The notes under the pieces: generated by a model
What the model was told of the DNA's origin: nothing
The model's input: the letters and a program-made list of their open reading frames with translations, nothing else
Databases searched by the model: none
Shown: in pieces, positions 5,611-6,735 of the stretch
Layout: every line of letters starts with the position of its first letter
Numbering within the stretch: position 1 is the first letter of the stretch
Position numbers and translations under genes: made by a program
Assembly: GCA_021848375.1 (NCBI GenBank)
Contig: JAJZUR010000081.1
Location: 1-6,735 of the forward strand
Direction of reading: 5' to 3'
Length of the DNA stretch: 6,735 bases
From: Pseudomonadota bacterium
GTDB lineage: Bacteria; Pseudomonadota; Gammaproteobacteria; UBA6186; Azoamicaceae

Positions 5611-6735
5611 ATGAGTTTAGAAGCGTGGCTTGCAACGATGGTTGAAAAAAAAGGTTCTGATCTTTTCATTATGGTCGGTGTTCCTGCGATGATGAAATTA
5701 GATGGACAATTGCAGGCTTTGAATGAAGAAAAGCTTTCAGCTGAGCAAGTACAAACCGTTATTTTTTCTATGATGAGTAACGAGCAGCGCGAACAATTCA
5801 TTAAAAACAGAGAACTTAATTTTGCCGTCTTTCGAGAAAAATTGGGTAGATTTCGAGTGAGTGCATTTCAACAACGTTCAGTCCTGGGTGCAGTTTTAAG
5901 AAGAATTGAAACCGTGATCCCAATTGTAGAGGAGTTAAGTTTACCCAAAATATTAAATGATTTTTCTTTAACACAGCGTGGATTAATTATATTTGTGGGA
6001 GCAACGGGTTCTGGTAAAAGTAGTAGTTTGGCTGCGATGATTGGCTATAGAAATAAAAATACTAGAGGGCACATTATTTCCATTGAAGATCCCATTGAGT
6101 TTGTCCATGAACACCAAGGATGTATTGTAACTCAACGTGAGGTGGGTATTGATACCGAATCTTTTGATGTAGCGCTAAAAAATACCTTGAGACAGGCGCC
6201 GGATGTAATTTTAATCGGTGAGATTCGTACTAATGAAACGATGACGCATGCAATTGCTTTTGCAGAAACCGGACATCTTTGTTTGTCGACTTTACATGCC
6301 AATAACGCAAATCAAGCGCTGGATAGAATTGCGAGCTTTTTTCCACCTGAAATGCATCATCAATTATGGATGGATCTTTCGCTCAATTTAAAAGCAATTA
6401 TTGCTCAACAACTGATCCCCACCAAAGATGGAACAGGTAGGGTACCCGCAGTGGAAATTTTGATTAATACGCCCGTGATTGCGGAGCATATTCGTAAAGG
6501 TGAAGTCAATGTTCTGAAAGATTTTATGGCAAAATCTAATGAATTAGGGATGCAAACGTTTGATCAAGCGCTTTATAAATTATATTCAGAGGGGAAGATA
6601 AGTTATGAATCTGCGCTCAAATATGCCGATTCAGAAAACGAAATTCGCTTAATGATAAAATTGAGCCAAGGTAGCGCAGGAATTGCAAGTACCGAAGGGT
6701 TGAGTATTGCTGATGATAAGCCAACTGAACCGTAA
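5611..6735 (+). CDS. pilU: PilU, PilT-dependent accessory retraction ATPase
   Basis: PilU is a PilT paralogue that works with PilT to increase retraction force and in several species needs PilT to act. The 374-residue protein is complete and ends with TAA at the window edge. It has GSDLFIMVG at 15-23, Walker A GATGSGKSS at 130-138, Asp box IEDPIEF at 158-164, Walker B DVILIGE at 198-204 with E204, and H222 and H229 in the His box. These fall at the same residue numbers as in PilT, reflecting the duplication. PilU-type differences include FAETGHLCLSTLHANNA in place of the PilT His box sequence and the absence of AIRNLIRE, which is replaced by VIAEHIRKGE at 289-298. A C-terminal extension of about 30 residues ends in the GLSIADD-type tail usual for PilU. 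It probably forms an operon with pilT. Confidence 0.95.
   Translation: MSLEAWLATMVEKKGSDLFIMVGVPAMMKLDGQLQALNEEKLSAEQVQTVIFSMMSNEQREQFIKNRELNFAVFREKLGRFRVSAFQQRSVLGAVLRRIETVIPIVEELSLPKILNDFSLTQRGLIIFVGATGSGKSSSLAAMIGYRNKNTRGHIISIEDPIEFVHEHQGCIVTQREVGIDTESFDVALKNTLRQAPDVILIGEIRTNETMTHAIAFAETGHLCLSTLHANNANQALDRIASFFPPEMHHQLWMDLSLNLKAIIAQQLIPTKDGTGRVPAVEILINTPVIAEHIRKGEVNVLKDFMAKSNELGMQTFDQALYKLYSEGKISYESALKYADSENEIRLMIKLSQGSAGIASTEGLSIADDKPTEP

Noticed and set aside
4563..6735. The pilT and pilU pair as a recent duplication or a secretion ATPase of another system.
   Set aside because: The two proteins are clearly diverged, and each matches its own known family; the tandem order is the usual one.

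Overview
The window carries six well-supported genes in two divergent blocks, plus a possible gene remnant at its left edge. The DNA is moderately AT-rich. PilT and PilU are a tandem retraction-ATPase pair of gammaproteobacterial type, and the HemW, ProC and YggT sequences also fit that class. The AT-leaning base composition and tightly packed genes would suit a Legionellales/Coxiellaceae-like gammaproteobacterium, but that placement is inference and no phylogenetic test could be run.

Left block, minus strand, read right to left: proC (pyrroline-5-carboxylate reductase), yggT (small integral membrane protein), a fused ABC half-transporter (membrane domain plus ATPase), and hemW (radical-SAM heme chaperone). 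The gaps are 4 bp, 29 bp and a 53-bp overlap, so this looks like one operon driven from upstream of proC. proC, yggT and hemW are familiar neighbours in gammaproteobacteria. The ABC transporter is the unexpected member: it sits where the yggU and rdgB genes often lie between yggT and hemW. yggS, which usually precedes proC, is also missing.

Centre: a 184-bp intergenic region (4379-4562) lies between the divergent proC and pilT starts. It holds a plausible sigma70-like promoter for each direction and strong Shine-Dalgarno sequences.

Right block, plus strand: pilT then pilU, 10 bp apart, both complete with all nucleotide-binding and catalytic motifs. They would power retraction of type IV pili (twitching motility, DNA uptake). 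The window ends at the pilU stop codon.

Left edge: bases 1-162 lie downstream of hemW. They contain only a 41-codon plus-strand reading frame open to the window edge and no convincing terminator.

I found no RNA genes, CRISPR arrays, insertion sequences or attachment sites, and no sign of a wholly new system. The most interesting points concern the ABC transporter: its unusual position, a shortened segment in its ATPase domain, an altered D-loop, and a C-terminus encoded inside hemW.
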